From Desarmillaria ectypa (taxonomy: Eukaryota; Basidiomycota; Agaricomycetes; Agaricales; Physalacriaceae): a DNA stretch of 64,000 nucleotides. Shown piece after piece: positions 10,552 through 21,882 of the stretch. The notes beneath the pieces were generated by a model. It saw only the letters and a program-made list of their open reading frames with translations. It was not told where the DNA came from and searched no databases. The stretch's first letter is position 1; each line of letters opens with the position of its first letter. The DNA lies in the NCBI GenBank assembly GCA_030407005.1, contig JAUDYN010000004.1:3596001-3660000 (forward strand), given 5' to 3'. The position numbers and the translations under genes are program-made.

Positions 10552-11967
10552 ATGATGTCAGCGATTACCAGCGTTCAAGCTCTTTTTCAGCCCCTGCAAC
10601 TTGGGTCACTTACCCTGAAGAATCGGGTGCTTATGTCTGCCATGACGCGTAACCATCCCCACCAATGTTCCCAACAAGATTAATGCCGAATACTACAAGC
10701 AACGCGCTGAGGGTGGTGCTGGACTTATCGTCACGGAAGGCATGCTTATCTGCCAGCAAGGGTACGTACATTCCTAAGCTGTGGAGACACTTGTATCGAT
10801 TCAATTGTATTATATCAGAGTGGTAGAACGCCCCCGGCATATGGTCGAGAGAACAAGCCCCGGAATGGGCGAAGATAACCGATGTTGTACACGTTGGGGG
10901 AAGTCTGATATATGCACAGGTACATACAATCTATTCATATTAGTATTCGTCTCCTTGACTCGATTTCGTTTAGCTTTGGCACTGTTAGTCCTGTCTGTGC
11001 GTACTTGACGTGATTTGCTTATCTAGTGGGACGTACTAGCCATCCAGACGCCCCTGAGCAGATTGCCTCTGGACAGGTACGTAGATTGTAGATATATACT
11101 GAGCATCTTATAATTCTGATTGGTTGCTATGGCCCGTTTATGCTCCTTCTGCCATGTCCGCCCGAGGTGGGAAGTTCAGGTTCCTTCCCGGATAGCCTGG
11201 CTATGTCACTCCCACTGCCATCGATGATCCACGAAAGCTTTTACCGATATGGAGACAGGCAGCCATCAATGCGAAAGAGGCCGGCTTTGATGGTGTAGAA
11301 ATACACGGAGCCAGTGGATATCTTATCCATCAGTTCCTCGATAACACTTCCAGTCATCGAACAGACGAGTGGGGTGGCAGCATTGAAAACTGCTCCCGAT
11401 TCGGCTTTGAAGTCGTAAAAATCATGATTGATGTTTGGGGTGCAGATCGTGTGTTCATTAAACTCATTCCTGCTGGTGGATACAATGATCAAGGGTGCGT
11501 GGCCGCCATGAAGCTTTGGCACGACGCGTTCTCACTCATAGGTCACAGAATGCCGATGAAAGTGACCATCGACACGTTCACCTTACTTCATCAACGGACT
11601 TGAAAAGCTGAAGATCGCTTATGTCGCTCTGGTACGGTAGACGGAGTTTCTTGATCCCGTTATCGACGGCAGCCACCGTGCTACTAAACATGATATCATC
11701 GCTACATATGCGCCTCTCTTAAAAAACATTACGGTTTTTGCGAATGCTTGTTTCACAGGCGAGGAGGCTGCTCATTATATCTCGCAGGACAAGATTTCAG
11801 GCGTGTTCTTCGGTGTTCCGTGGATTGCACACCCAGATTTTGCTAAGCGGCTACAGTATGGAAAGCCCTTGGATGGAAAATTGGATATGTCTACGTTGTA
11901 TGGGCATGGGAAGGGTATGGAAACAGAGGAAAAGGGTTATATAGACTATCCACCGGCGGAGTATTAG
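10552..11967 (+). pseudogene. Old Yellow Enzyme (NADH:flavin oxidoreductase) pseudogene
   Basis: FMN-dependent ene-reductase family, (beta/alpha)8 barrel. It starts ALFQPLQLGSLTLKNRVLMS; then KINAEYYKQRAEGGAGLIVTEG, the active-site-side GFDGVEIHGASGYLIHQFLD, RTDEWGGSIENCSRFGFEVV, and a C-terminal ISGVFFGVPWIAHPDFAKRL running to PPAEY. Several introns fit, but four lesions break the frame: one extra base in a CCCC run (10657-10660), TAG at 11193-11195 after FRFLPG, one extra T at about 11583, and TAG at 11638-11640 after YVALVR. Between lesions the protein is well preserved and the TATA box remains, so inactivation looks recent. Sequencing errors could explain the single-base shifts, but hardly two separate stops as well. 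Flanking genes are intact. Confidence 0.88.
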
Positions 11968-12289
11968 AATCTTCCTGGTAATCATTAGTAAGGAGACTTG
12001 ATAGGTCTACTTACTGTACTTTATATTTGTTATCTGTATAATTGCAAGAACACATGACATCCCAGGACTAATAGAGATCCTTAAGGATAGTCCGACTGGT
12101 TTTCTCAGGTTCACAATCGCTCTCACTACTACCAGTAAGTATACGTTGCGACATCGGACCAACCTCGGTAATTTTTATGATTTATTTATCTCTCCTTCCA
12201 TAATAAGCAACAATATTCACCCGAGTCATTATTTCGCACCTTGACTTGATACCTTTATCTACGCGTATTATCGCGTTATTCAGACCCCC
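11968..12289. other. Intergenic, upstream of asparaginyl-tRNA synthetase
   Basis: 322 bp that must contain the 3' end of the OYE locus and the promoter of the synthetase gene. No distinct motif seen. Confidence 0.5.
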
Positions 12290-14267
12290 ATGGCTCTCAT
12301 ACATATCGATGAATCTACAGGTTCTGATACCACAGGGAAAGGCACTCCAGATCAGCCTTATCAGTCGCTGGCTTTTGCTCTTTTCACACACGCCTCGTCT
12401 GACGGCTTTCTGACTCGAAAAGACCCATCGGGGACATATGAGGAACCTACCCAGTCCTCGCTGAAAAAGGCCAAAAAGAACGCTGATGGTCTAGAGAAGA
12501 AGCGTAAAAAGCAGGAGGAGCTTGCGGAGCAAAAAGCAAAGGCCCAGGGTGATGAGCAGGAGAGGAGGGAGAAGTTGCTCGAGGAGAGCAAGAAGATCGT
12601 TCTGACGGAGGACACATCGTTGCCTTCGGCTAAGAAGGTATGCTGCTTACCGTTTACTCTTCGTTTACGTCTCATTCGACTCGTGTGATCAGGTAAAGAT
12701 ATCTCAGCTATCTGATCTACGTTCTCAACGCGTCCGTGTATTTGGATGGGTTCACCGATTGCGGTCCCAAAAAGGTATCATATTCGTAGTCCTCAGAGAT
12801 GGAACTGGATATCTACAGACAGTTCTTTCGGGTGTGGTCGTGCGTGCATTCTAGCTGTCGTGCGTGAAAAACCATTGATTGAATTGCAGAGTCAAACATA
12901 CGACGCCTTGACTCTGACACTGGAGTCTTCAATAGAGCTTGCCGGTACCTTGCAAGTCGTCCCAGAGGGAAAGACAGCACCGGGCGGACATGAACTCATC
13001 GTTGACTACTGGAAAGTCGTGGGAGCTGCCCCTGGAGCTGACGATGCGTTTACCAACCGCTTGAACGAGGTACATTTTATTTTTCATTTGTTGATATAAC
13101 GTCTGATTTTGGTATCAGAAATCCGACCCATCTATCCAAGCTGATCTCCGTCATCTAGTCATTCGAGGAGAGACCGCCTCATCTGTTCTTCGGCTCCGTG
13201 CGTACTTACTCAGCGCCTTCCGCGATTCTCTGGTCAACCATCACCTACTCGAAGTAACCCCGCCATGTCTTGTGCAAACCCAAGTTGAGGGCGGTGCCAC
13301 CCTCTTTAGTTTAAACTACTATGGTCAGCCCGCCTACCTCACACAAAGTTCTCAACTGTATCTCGAGACATGCCTTCCCAGTCTCGGAGACGTATTCTGC
13401 GTCCAAGAAAGTTTCAGAGCTGAGAACAGTCACACAAGAAGGCATCTGAGCGAGTACACCCATCTTGAGGCTGAACTCGCATTCATCAACTTTGAAGAGC
13501 TCATGGATCACATCGAGACAATCATCTGTGAAACGGTTGATCAGCTCTTGGCCAACCCCGTCTCAGCGGGCCTCATTCAGCAACTCAACCCTGGATTCAA
13601 AGCTCCGGAACGGCCGTTCAAACGCATGTCGTACTTCGATGCTATCGCATGGCTTGTCGAACATGGAATCAAGCATGCAGCCGAAGATACAGGGGGGAAT
13701 GTAATTCTCGATGAGTCGGGCCAGGCAAAGATGGTGGACCATGTTGTTGGAGATGATATTGCGGAGGCTGCGGAGAGGCAGATGACGGACATCATTGGGA
13801 CGCCAGTATTCTTGCACTCGTTTCCAGCTGAGCTCAAAGCGTTCTATATGAAGAAGCTACCAGCCGAGCAGGGTGCGAAAACTGTGTACACGGAAAGCTG
13901 TGATTTGCTGATGCCGAACGTCGGTGAGATCGTGGGTGGTTCGATGAGGATTTCTGATATGGAGGAGTTGCTGGCTGCATATAAGCGCGAGGGGATTGAT
14001 CCAGCGCCATATTACTGGTTCACTGATCAGCGCAAGTATGGGACTTGTGAGCATGGTGGGTATGGATTGGGAGTCGAGGTATGTTTGATCTACGTCTTTC
14101 ATCCAACACCCTATATTAATGTTGTGTTTTAGCGATTCCTTGCGTGGCTCGCGAACCGGTTTACAGTGAGAGAGTGTTCCTTGTACCCAAGGTTTGTGCT
14201 TCCCGGTCGTTTGTGGTATGCAAAGCTCACGACGTATCGTAGGTGGCCTGGACGTGCTACTCCTTAG
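12290..14267 (+). CDS. Asparaginyl-tRNA synthetase, cytosolic (class II)
   Basis: Charges tRNA-Asn with asparagine for cytosolic translation. Six exons (12290-12637, 12693-12839, 12890-13069, 13119-14078, 14133-14191, 14243-14267) give 572 residues. The N-terminus begins [13 protein letters not shown] and carries a Lys/Glu-rich coiled segment (about residues 60-110), as in fungal and animal cytosolic AsnRS. An OB-fold anticodon-binding domain follows ([16 protein letters not shown], about 125-220). Class II motif 2 is [13 protein letters not shown] (about 323), and motif 3 is [17 protein letters not shown], split by an intron. The last exon is only 25 nt and encodes RWPGRATP, the usual conserved end. 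The Asn-type [19 protein letters not shown] segment separates it from AspRS and LysRS. Intact, and no mitochondrial presequence. Confidence 0.95.
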
Positions 14268-14939
14268 ATGTTGTGTATGTGAAATTGTAGAAGCTTTCTA
14301 CTAGACTTGATAGTAAAGGTTTGACTATTGACTAGACTGCTTATTGGATGCTCGACCACGGAACGGGACTAGCCGTTTACCTGGATTCCATATTTTTCAC
14401 TGCAACAATGCACAACCGAATGGCGACTCGCTTTCTTCGTCCCAAACCCAAGTGCGACTCGAAGTGCGTTGCCCAACCTTAGCTTTTATATCGCACGCTC
14501 CTGTAGTAGTTCCCGTCCGTTAAGCTGGTGAGATATGGATTCTCAAGAAGCGTTCACACATCTTTGTTCCATTCACTGCTGTGGGTGGTGCGTAATTTAG
14601 GATGAAAAGACCTGCGCAAAAGACATGCCTGTTTTTAGACAAGTTTTTGAGACAAAGACCGGCTTGTAAATACCCAGCTAAATGCAGCATATATTTCAAC
14701 ATGCGTTTCTTCACAGTATTTCATGGATCTAAATGCAGATGGGAATACCACCGACGTTACTTGAGGTATTTTTGTATGTTGTACCCAAGGTTTTTCTGCA
14801 CGTTGTGCCCTATCACGACACCCTCCTTCAAAGTCCGAAATACAGTATCCATGAATTCTCAAGTGCTGAGATACGGGAGGAGGGAGGGGTGAAGGGAAAT
14901 TAAGTACATTTGATAGCAGGGTATCCCTAAGAGAAATTC
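14268..14939. other. Intergenic, no gene supported
   Basis: Between the end of the synthetase gene and the second transposon fragment. Overlapping open frames on both strands (14520-14892) lack motifs and look like chance. Confidence 0.5.
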
Positions 14940-15136
14940 TGTTGTAACTATTGCAGTGGGAGGCTTGCTGAGTAGAGAATACTGAATTGTTGGCTACGAG
15001 AGCTTGAGACGAGCTCCTTAAATACTTCTAGAATGTTCTACTAAAGTACCTAATTATATCCTAGTATCGTGCCAAATTGATGGTACCGAAGGTTCCGGAA
15101 TCTTTCGGCACAAGCTTGAAGTTGCAAATCCCAACA
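14940..15136 (+). repeat. Dispersed repeat copy B (solo 5' end of the pogo-like element)
   Basis: 197-bp direct copy of 1839-2045, with the 10-bp deletion noted there. No transposase follows. Homology stops at cccaaca and the sequence passes almost at once into the 3' end of an inverted CFA relic, so this is a transposon fragment broken at or inserted near that gene. Confidence 0.9.
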
Positions 15137-15139
15137 AAT

Positions 15140-16950
15140 TTAGATGTGTATGATGGTGTCGACTGACCGGAGTGTCAGCCAGACACGCGACTCGTAGACC
15201 ACTTCCATGTAATCAAACACATAGAGCCATCTTTGCTTGAGCATTTGCATTCAAAAATTCTGGGCACCGCTCCTGTAGAGACGATATAAGTTTTTGTGTC
15301 CGATTCTCTTCGGGGCACCTATTGATTGAAAGGTGAGAACCTCAACAAAGAGCGCAAGAGAGGTGGGATCCAACCTCGCCCATTCACGCAGACGCCGCAA
15401 TAATTTGTGATAGATATTAAGGTGGAAATCAGTTGCACGGGCTACCGAAGACGCACGTGGTCCATAATCCTCAACACTTTCCAGAGGCAGCCGTCTGGAA
15501 TTATTGTCAGCCAAGTAGCACTGAGCGATATGGCATATGGTCAATGATATTTCCGGATGAAATCATCACCCCTGATGAAGCCGATGAGCAAAGGATGCAT
15601 ACTAGAAAGAAACTCGGTACTGGCATGAGTTAAACATAGCGTCTGGGTAGCATGTCGCAGAAAGAACGACAGCAGCGTTGCCATATTTCAGCGCCCAATC
15701 AATGGTTCTGATGAAGGTTCACATGTATGGGACTCCGGCGGCCTGTAGGAACAAGTGTGAACATCTGGTCCACAGATTGTAATAGACGGTTCACCTCGAC
15801 ATCTCCAGGGAGACACAGGCGTCAAAGGCCTTTTCGAAACTTGGATGCATTCTTCTGTAATCCATCAAATGAATTCGAATTTGAGACTCAAATCCCGCTT
15901 CCTTGACTCGCCCCTCCGCCTGGACCTTTTGTTCTACCGATGACATCAAAAATCGACTGTACATCCCTTCTCAGCTGCCTTCAGAGGTAGAAAGAAAGTC
16001 AATACGCACTGTCCAGTGACAGATTAAGAAGTCGTTCGCACTGCAATGGCGAGGCTGCCCACCCGCTCCCTATCTCCAACACACAATGTCCGGGAAGTAA
16101 TCTAGCTTTCTTCAGTATATATTCAATTTTACGTCCTTGAGCACGTTCAAGATCGCCTCGAGATCTTCATGCAGTCAGATCGCCTTGAACGCCACCTTCT
16201 TCGTCGCTCCAGATAGGATGGGAATATTATATTTCTTGACTGAGGAAGGTCTGGTTTCGGTTTCATAAATATCCTACAGAAAAACACATAAAATTGCTTT
16301 GTATAAGTCATTTGCCGCATCGTAGGCCGCAAGCTGGACAAAAGGATTAAGCCAGTGCGGATTTGATACAGCTCAAAAAAAGCGTACATTGAGAATTGAT
16401 TGAACTCAGGCTATGGCTCAAGAAGCGATATATGATGATGCGGTCTATGATAGATTTGATTTCGTAGGTCGAGGACCATACCCCGCTCATCTGTGGGAAA
16501 TTATCGATATAGATCTAGCGCTCGGAGGTCAACCACTTTATTGACGAGAGACGCGCAGATTTATACTGAAGAATTTCTTCGTAGAAGGTGAGCTTACTTC
16601 GTTATTCATGTATGCCTCAGAAACTATTATACAATTGAGTGCGCGAAGTATACGAAGGAAAGGGAACTCTAACATCCAACATCATACGACAGATAAGCTC
16701 GAACCCAAAAGGTTTCGTCCTTGATGAGAAGCATGCCCTCGCGATGGCCTGCAGAAGCTGGACTGCGTGTACCAAATTCCTTAGTAGTCCCATCACAGTC
16801 GAAAATTTCTAACGGCCCCTCTGGAATACCTTTGTCGATAGATGCAACGATGGTAGAACGGGCTATCAAAGAAAACGGTAAGGATGTGTTCCCTAGACAA
16901 GGTCGGCAGACGAGGACATACAAAACTGGCTGCTTAGGGTGGAGACATGT
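15140..16950 (-). pseudogene. Second cyclopropane-fatty-acyl-phospholipid synthase relic
   Basis: On the minus strand the CFA family order can be followed from the N-terminal exon behind a ctttgatag acceptor (ARSTIVASIDKG, LEIFDCDGTTKEFG, DETFWVRAYLSYDVG, 16880-16670) to SSVEQKVQAEGRVKEAGFES, RIHLMDYRRMHPSFEKAFDA and CVSLEM (about 15950-15810). It continues with FIRTIDWALKYGNAAVVLSA near 15710-15650, RRLPLESVEDYGP near 15490, and RWLYVFDYMEVVYESRVWLT at about 15230-15160. Stops and frame changes lie between most blocks, and the SAM-binding glycine motif is not recognisable, so it is far more decayed than the copy at 3.4-5.2 kb. The two differ at many residues, which points to old paralogues rather than a recent duplication. 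It ends within about 20 bp of repeat copy B. Confidence 0.85.
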
Positions 16951-18163
16951 GTCGGTGAAAAAAGTGAGTGCGTGAAGAAGGGTTACAGCATATCAGACTG
17001 TCATTACTGTAATATATATCGTGACAGTGTCTCCTATTTCAAGGCGACGTGGGGCATGTTGCACAACAAGAGGGGCACAGATGCTTGCCACGGACTGATT
17101 GGACAAGGGAGACACTTGAAGCCGACAATGAGCACTTGCAATTGAACTTCCGCCCAATGTTCAACATCGTTTATGTGGTACTGGAGTTGTTGAACAAGTT
17201 TCAACCAAAAGCAGATCTGATGACCACAGATAAGCCGCCAGCTGCAGTGTTTGACAATCTCCATCTGACTATTGTCTAGTTGCATGATGATGCATGGACT
17301 CGCGTCTTGTATGATAAGTAATGGCAGGGTTCGTGAAAGGCTTCGGCGGCTTCCCGGGCCGGCTGACTTTGTGTACGGGCTCGGGTTTTTCGCAGCTCTA
17401 TACTGACAGGCCACCACTACCATTATCGCTCCTCCCTAGGCGGCTAGGCGGCTGTCGTTGATGTCCCAACAACAGCCAAGCATTTCGTTTTGCCACTAGC
17501 ATCATTTCTGACTAAGTAGGTACTCCCATCAGGCCCCAAATCGAGCCCATTGCCTTCGTCGTGCTGGGTGTTCTGTTACAGTCAAGCCTAGTCATTCATG
17601 ACAGCACTGAATATAATAGAATATTATGGATCGCTCGAAGATAGGCTGATGTCCAATCTCTTTTTTTGAGTTTCTGGTACGTTACGTGTCTTCGAAACAA
17701 GAGTCGGTTAGTCAGGTAGAATGCATTCATTTATCGACTCAATCTACTTACTGGTATAGTTAAGCACCAATAAGTCCATTATGGGTATATGTGACGGCCT
17801 GGACAGGTGATGTCGCCACGAATCCCATCATTAGTGTGGTACCAAACTCAGTTACTGATCACATTTTTCAAGATTTTCCAAACCACCTTAAATGTATGTG
17901 CGACCGGGAAGGCAGAACATGAGTGAATTCAGACATCCGACAAGTAAGAAGCAGTGACAAAAATTTATATCAAAACCCCCCCAAAAATATGAGCAGGTGG
18001 TATTAAAGGATTGAATGATTGAACAGTTGAATGGACCAGCGGCTGCTCTTGCTCCCTTCAGGGTGGTACAATGAGCAATGTACATGATCGGCAGTGGCAT
18101 GATCTGGCATCAGGGACCATAAGGTCCAGAGCCCTAACCACAGTAAATACGTGCCCAAAAGAA
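16951..18163. other. Intergenic, accessory-type, no gene supported
   Basis: Open frames at 16939-17279 (+) and 17034-17423 (-) overlap and neither shows a family signature. The region also includes the downstream flank of the tRNA-Cys gene, with a run of C then A near 17977-17987. Confidence 0.45.
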
Positions 18164-18247
18164 GACCCCAGCGTGACTCGAACACGCGACCCCGAGATAA
18201 AGCTAGAAAGCTGCAATCTCATGCTATAACCACTTAGCTATGGAGTC
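18164..18247 (-). tRNA. tRNA-Cys (anticodon GCA) with a short intron
   Basis: On the minus strand, acceptor arms GACTCCA and TGGGGTC pair at all seven positions (one G-T). The D-arm carries the A box TAGCTAAGTGG. The anticodon stem TGAGA/TCTCG holds the loop TTGCAG, with anticodon GCA. A 12-nt insert (ctttctagcttt) sits after position 37, the standard intron site. The T-arm is GCGTG-TTCGAGT-CACGC, which contains the B box. Length is 84 nt including the intron, 72 without. The discriminator and CCA are not encoded, as usual in eukaryotes. The Cys identity depends on the intron placement but is the only assignment that closes all stems. Confidence 0.88.
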
Positions 18248-18344
18248 ATATTGTTCCGGCGTGGTGTCAGTTTTATATTCCCTCCAAAGTCTCATATTTT
18301 TAGTATTTGTCCACGAGTTCTTTCCTCCGCTACCACCTTCAGCT

Positions 18345-18728
18345 ATGGAAGGCTGGTCAAAAAGATACGTTGACCCGCGCAAAGTCGCCAAATCCTACAG
18401 ACCCAAAGCTGGGGTACGTTCTACCTCCCAATTTGTATCGCAAATGCTCAACGTAAAGGCACAGGCTATGTCTCCCGGGCTGAAACGCGCGCGCCAACCC
18501 TTTCGCATACCAAACGCTCTGACGGGCTTTGTCTTGGGTGCATTCGCTGTGGGAGTCTATTCATATTCAATATACGCTGTGAAACAGGACGAGTTCGAAG
18601 ACCTCGATGACGAAGTCAAGTCGCGCGCGACGTCACTGGCGAGGGTGAATGCCGGGCATCTGACAGAGGAAGAAGAGAAAGGGCTCATGGATGCAGCGAT
18701 TGCGAAAGTTGTTACAGGAAAAGAGTAG
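18345..18728 (+). CDS. COA3: Cytochrome c oxidase assembly factor 3 (Coa3-like)
   Basis: 112-aa mitochondrial inner-membrane protein from two exons (18345-18413, 18459-18728). In yeast Coa3 couples Cox1 synthesis to complex IV assembly. The recognisable core is PGLKRARQPFRIPNALTGF, followed by one transmembrane helix (about residues 43-62, ending VYSYSIYAVKQDEFEDLDDE), the family hallmark. The C-terminal 40 residues are acidic/helical. The intron acceptor is ambiguous between 18458 and 18464 (both AG, both in frame), changing two residues. It is convergent with CDC14 with only 147 bp between stop codons, so the transcripts probably overlap. Confidence 0.88.
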   Translation: MEGWSKRYVDPRKVAKSYRPKAGVRSTSQFVSQMLNVKAQAMSPGLKRARQPFRIPNALTGFVLGAFAVGVYSYSIYAVKQDEFEDLDDEVKSRATSLARVNAGHLTEEEEKGLMDAAIAKVVTGKE

Positions 18729-18875
18729 CACAACTGTGGTTGCTGGGTGCACGGCGGAATCATACAGTGTGTTTATAATCGCGTTAATGCCCTCACTTCT
18801 CTCTACAGTGTTTTCCTGTCCAGTTATTGCGGGTGAAGGGGTATCGCAAATTCGGTACGTATATCTAAACGACAT

Positions 18876-20548
18876 CTAACCCAGTCCCCAGACGCCTGCC
18901 TTCCGAACACCTTCAACTAACGCATCGACATTCCCCAGCATCGTACCAAGGATTTCCTTCTTTTCTTCGGTCGTCCGAACCTTTTCTGCGACCCCCATCG
19001 TATTAGGACTCGCGTCAGGGACGAAGGCCGATCCCAATCGGGACCTTGTACTTGTTTGAGACACACTTTTCCTGGGATGAGTTCGCAAAAGGCTTGTGTT
19101 TGCAACAGAGCTCGCTGTGGACCTCTGCGGACTCTCAGGTACAAAATCGAGGTCCCTCTGCAACATGTGTAGAGAATTCGGCCTGAACACTGGTGAAGGA
19201 ACGTTGGCCGGCGTTTTTAGTATAGGCAAAGGATCCGCCGTCGCCTTTGTTGGCGATGACTGTATAGAAGATGCAGCAGTCGAGGCTGAGGCCACAGATG
19301 ACGTTGATGAAAAGGATTTAGTAGAGCTGGCCGACGTTGATCGGGACGTTTGACCTGAACAGAAGGTGCTGGAGCTCGCAGAGAGAGTTGTGCTTCCAGA
19401 ACCCGTTGTGAACCCAGATTGAGAGGTAGATACTGTGCTCCCAGAACCAGATAAGGAGTAAGTGGAAGAGCCATAACGTGATATCGGACGCACTGGCGTC
19501 ACGTTGAGGTATGGTTTTTTTGCTCGCAAGGACGTCGTAGCAACAGGTGTCGCCGGAGCAGTGGTGATGAGCGGCGCTGAGGACGGATGCTTCAAAGCGC
19601 CAGTCTCCGCAGAGGGACTCTCGTCGAGCAGGTAGAAGTACAAGAATTCCAAGCACTTCATTCTAATTTTCAGATGTTAAATATTTGCAGCCACCCACGC
19701 GTATATGACATACCTAACTTCACGAGGAGTTCCAGCGCGTTTGAGAATTTTGACAATAGCCTGTACTCCATTGCACTCTTCGAACGAGCGCAGAGCGGCA
19801 GGAGAGTCGACTAGTATGCAAAGGAGGGCATCCATGACAATGGATGACAGTGGAGTCTGTGATTCTCGGGTTTTGAAAAGTGAGCCAGACAGGTTTGGAT
19901 CAGACGGACAAGGTGCATGGCGTGAAGTCAAGAGTAGATCAGTAAGTATCTTTCAATGCATATTAGATTTTATTGTCATCAAACATTTCCGCGACGACGT
20001 ACCTCTACGGGGTATTTCCGACCAAGGTACGTTTTGCTGGCAGGGTGCAACATGACAATGCCTTGAATAAGAGACAAGGAAAGTGAGAGTTGATCTAAGA
20101 GTTGTGATATTTGGGAGCTATCATTGTCTGTTCTTGTCATCAATAACGAAGTGGGTAAGATGATAGAAATCCCGAACCGTCAGGTGTTCCCCTATTTAAG
20201 AGGGTTTGAAGTTTAGCTGAAACTTCTGCTATCCAGGGCATTAATCTGAGTGGAACTGTATGCAGGTCAACTAAGAAGGAAGCAGACCAACATAATACCC
20301 ACCATTACATTCAAACGTGTGCTGTAGAGCCACGAAAAATTCGAGAATTTCTGATTCCTTTTGAACACAGATCGACAGTTGACACTCCAGGCGTTGCAGG
20401 GCAGTCGTTTTACTCGTATAGGCCGTACGAGAGGACAAAATCTGTCAAACTCGAAGTCAGCGGACTGTCATTGATACAGAAAGTAAGCACTTGCATCATC
20501 CAGAGAGTCTTGTATAAGGGTTCGTATGTTCGACAACTGATTATCCAT
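18876..20548 (-). CDS. Septation initiation network protein Cdc14-like (SIN scaffold, not the phosphatase)
   Basis: Matches the fungal Cdc14/SIN family (fission-yeast Cdc14, partner of the Sid1 kinase at the spindle pole body); it is not the Cdc14 phosphatase. Six exons (20548-20495, 20441-20303, 20270-20178, 20127-20003, 19949-19714, 19662-18876) give 477 residues, all phases closing. The signature lies in exons 2-6: LQRLECQLSICVQKESEIL, FVALQHTFECN, LSLSLIQGIVMLHPASKTYL, MDALLCILVDSPAALRSFEE, ILKRAGTPREVR, MKCLEFLYFYLLDE. The remaining C-terminal half is Ser/Thr-rich, probably disordered, with a final helix (EKKEILGTMLGNVDALVEG). The first intron uses a GC donor (GAT|gcaagt), the only splice that keeps frame from the ATG (MDNQLSNIRTLIQDSLDD) into ILSSRTAYTSKT. 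Divergent from MGM101. Confidence 0.9.
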
Positions 20549-20749
20549 GGTGCATGTAGTCGTAAAACGGGTGGCGGAGGTTGAGTGCGGATTTGATAAG
20601 TTGAAATTTGTCTCGAGAAGCGCTGCCTTTGTGGGCGTCTATTTGTTGACGTTCGGGCCGCAGCATTTCGCGACGGAGTCACGCGCAAAATAAGGTTAGG
20701 GTCAGAAAATCGCAATACCTTGGTTTCATATTTTCTGAATAGTACTGTA
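20549..20749. promoter_or_regulatory. 201-bp divergent promoter, CDC14-like / MGM101
   Basis: The start codons of two back-to-back genes are 201 bp apart, so both promoters must be within or overlap this interval. No TATA box is evident. Confidence 0.6.
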
Positions 20750-21672
20750 ATGGCCAGCCTCGTACGGAGCGTTTGGACTAACCAGTCACGTTCGCTTCGG
20801 GGACTGGGTGTCAGGTCGTCGCCTGCCATGTCAAAGACGGCGCTGCGAATTCCCAGGTTTGCTGGTTTTGCGACTGCGAGTGAAGATGCGGAAGCAGAGA
20901 TCCCACAGCCAAACGACGCCCCAGTGCCTTTTGGTGGCGAGAGGGAAGGCCACACTGATTGGTCCAAGAGTTACTATGGTCTTTCGCAGCAGGCTTTCCC
21001 TAAAGAGGCTGCCGACATCCTTCTTGCGCCTGTCGATCCTCTCGACGTTGAATGCAAGCCAGGTGAGCTAACTTTGTTTTTGTTGCGCGCCTTCTCATTC
21101 CTGTTCGAACAGATGGCCTTATTTACCTTCCTGAAATCAAATACCGTCGCATTCTGAACAGAGCGTTCGGTCCTGGTGCATGGGGTTTGGCGCCTCGTGG
21201 TGAAACTAATGTCAGTGCCAGAATTGTCAGCCGGGAATACGCTCTTGTGTGTCAAGGACGGTGCGTATACGCGTCTTCTAGAAGATCTTTTTCTCAACGT
21301 CTTCATTCAGGCTCGTCGCCATCGCTAGAGGCGAGCAGGAGTACTTTGACGTCAATGGAGTACCCACAGCAACCGAAGCGTGTAAGAGCAATGCCCTGAT
21401 GCGCTGCTGCAAGGACCTAGGAATTGCTAGTGAACTTTGGTGGGCTTTTTTCATGATTAAGTATACTCAAGTCTAACGCTACTCAGGGATCCTCGATTCA
21501 TTCGTGAATTCAAAGCAAAGTATTGTGTTGAAGTATTTGCCGAGCATATCCCTACTAAGAAAAAGTTCGTACCGCGCACATATCTCTTGGGCCATTTCTA
21601 AGCCATCTCAACAGGAAGAAGTTGTGGCGGCGCAAGGATAGCCCCAAGTTGGCTTACCCTTACCAAGAGTAA
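20750..21672 (+). CDS. MGM101: Mitochondrial genome maintenance protein Mgm101
   Basis: 241-aa protein from five exons (20750-21062, 21113-21260, 21311-21439, 21487-21564, 21615-21672). Mgm101 is a Rad52-like single-strand-annealing protein of the mitochondrial nucleoid, needed for mtDNA repair and upkeep. The N-terminus is an Arg/Ser-rich, acid-free presequence ([20 protein letters not shown]). The conserved core starts near residue 90 and includes [87 protein letters not shown] and the basic [19 protein letters not shown] end. All family blocks are present and unbroken. An upstream in-frame non-ATG extension is not used. Confidence 0.93.
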
Positions 21673-21882
21673 AATGCATAATAAATTATTTGTACGATCT
21701 TACAGGCATGCATTGTAATGATACACGTCTCTTGTTCCCCACTCCCATATCTATGCATAATTTACATACATCATAAAAATAATAAGAACAAACCTGCGAA
21801 ATTTTAGTAGATCATTCTGAACATTACCTTTTCACGACTTGTCCAGTGACCACCACGTTCGCACGTTGCTTATCTTTTAACG

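Noticed and set aside
17034..17423. 129-codon minus frame and overlapping plus frame
   Set aside because: No recognisable motif on either strand, and they overlap one another; left as intergenic.
20410..20967. 185-codon minus frame over the start of MGM101
   Set aside because: Its first half is antisense to the MGM101 coding exon. Only its last part overlaps true CDC14-like sequence, which is read in another frame.
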